Origin: Leptasterias polaris
Taxonomy: Eukaryota > Echinodermata > Asteroidea > Forcipulatida > Asteriidae
Assembly (NCBI GenBank): GCA_037783415.1
Contig: JAZGTN010000149.1
Location: 1,984,001 to 2,048,000, forward strand
Length of the DNA stretch: 64,000 nucleotides
Direction of reading: 5' to 3'
Position numbers and translations under genes: made by a program
Shown: piece by piece, positions 63,995 through 64,000 of the stretch
Numbering within the stretch: position 1 is the stretch's first letter
Layout of the letters: each line of letters starts with the position of its first letter
Notes under the pieces: generated by a model
The model's database searches: none
Told to the model about the DNA's origin: nothing
The model's input: only the letters and a program-made list of their open reading frames with translations

Positions 63995-64000
63995 AAACTG

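Overview
This window looks like a repeat-rich, AT-rich stretch of nuclear DNA from a marine invertebrate. Introns with GT/AG borders, tRNA-derived SINE heads, several non-LTR retrotransposons, a Ty3/gypsy element and a Polinton/Maverick-like element rule out a prokaryote. The short repeats (the CCCAATTTCATAGAGCTGCTTAA family and the 'TTTCACAAAGCACTAAG' family) remind me of echinoderm or other ambulacrarian genomes. That is recognition from memory, not a database result.

Layout. 1-9402: a nested mosaic of L1/Tx1-like retrotransposon copies. A unit of about 3.7 kb is duplicated in direct tandem (starts at 1 and 3717). Each unit carries a decayed reverse transcriptase interrupted by an inverted-repeat DNA element that holds a 50-bp satellite. 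A third copy is split by an element flanked by TTAA. 9410-14737: an RT remnant, a signal-peptide-type first exon at 11151-11214, SINEs and short repeats. 14738-19565: a nearly complete two-ORF CR1/Jockey-type LINE on the minus strand. 19826-21057: exons of a small unidentified host gene (minus). 21600-34500: mostly repeats and miniature transposons, plus a secreted PAN/apple-domain exon at 27128-27464.

34500-42760: the most interesting segment, a Polinton/Maverick (adintovirus-like) element. Two plus-strand early-type genes (a WW-domain/PC4-like protein split by a frameshift, and a small Cys/His-motif protein) face eight minus-strand genes: adenain-like protease, capsid protein, basic virion-like protein, penton-like protein, chromodomain integrase (frameshifted), two small virion/core-like proteins and the packaging ATPase (two frameshifts). 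No protein-primed DNA polymerase B is visible.

42762-56284: AT-rich DNA, a dispersed repeat, a second long intact LINE ORF2 (47204-50296), a 74-bp satellite and a third RT remnant. 57526-64000: a Ty3/gypsy element on the minus strand (gag, protease, pol, and an extra downstream ORF with two C2H2 zinc fingers). It has a candidate 3' LTR, and its 5' end lies outside the window.

Host coding content is small: first exons of two putative secreted proteins with related upstream DNA, and a small gene with two clear phase-0 exons. Nearly everything else is mobile DNA at different stages of decay. The most intact parts are the two LINE ORF2s, the gypsy pol and the Polinton capsid and protease genes.
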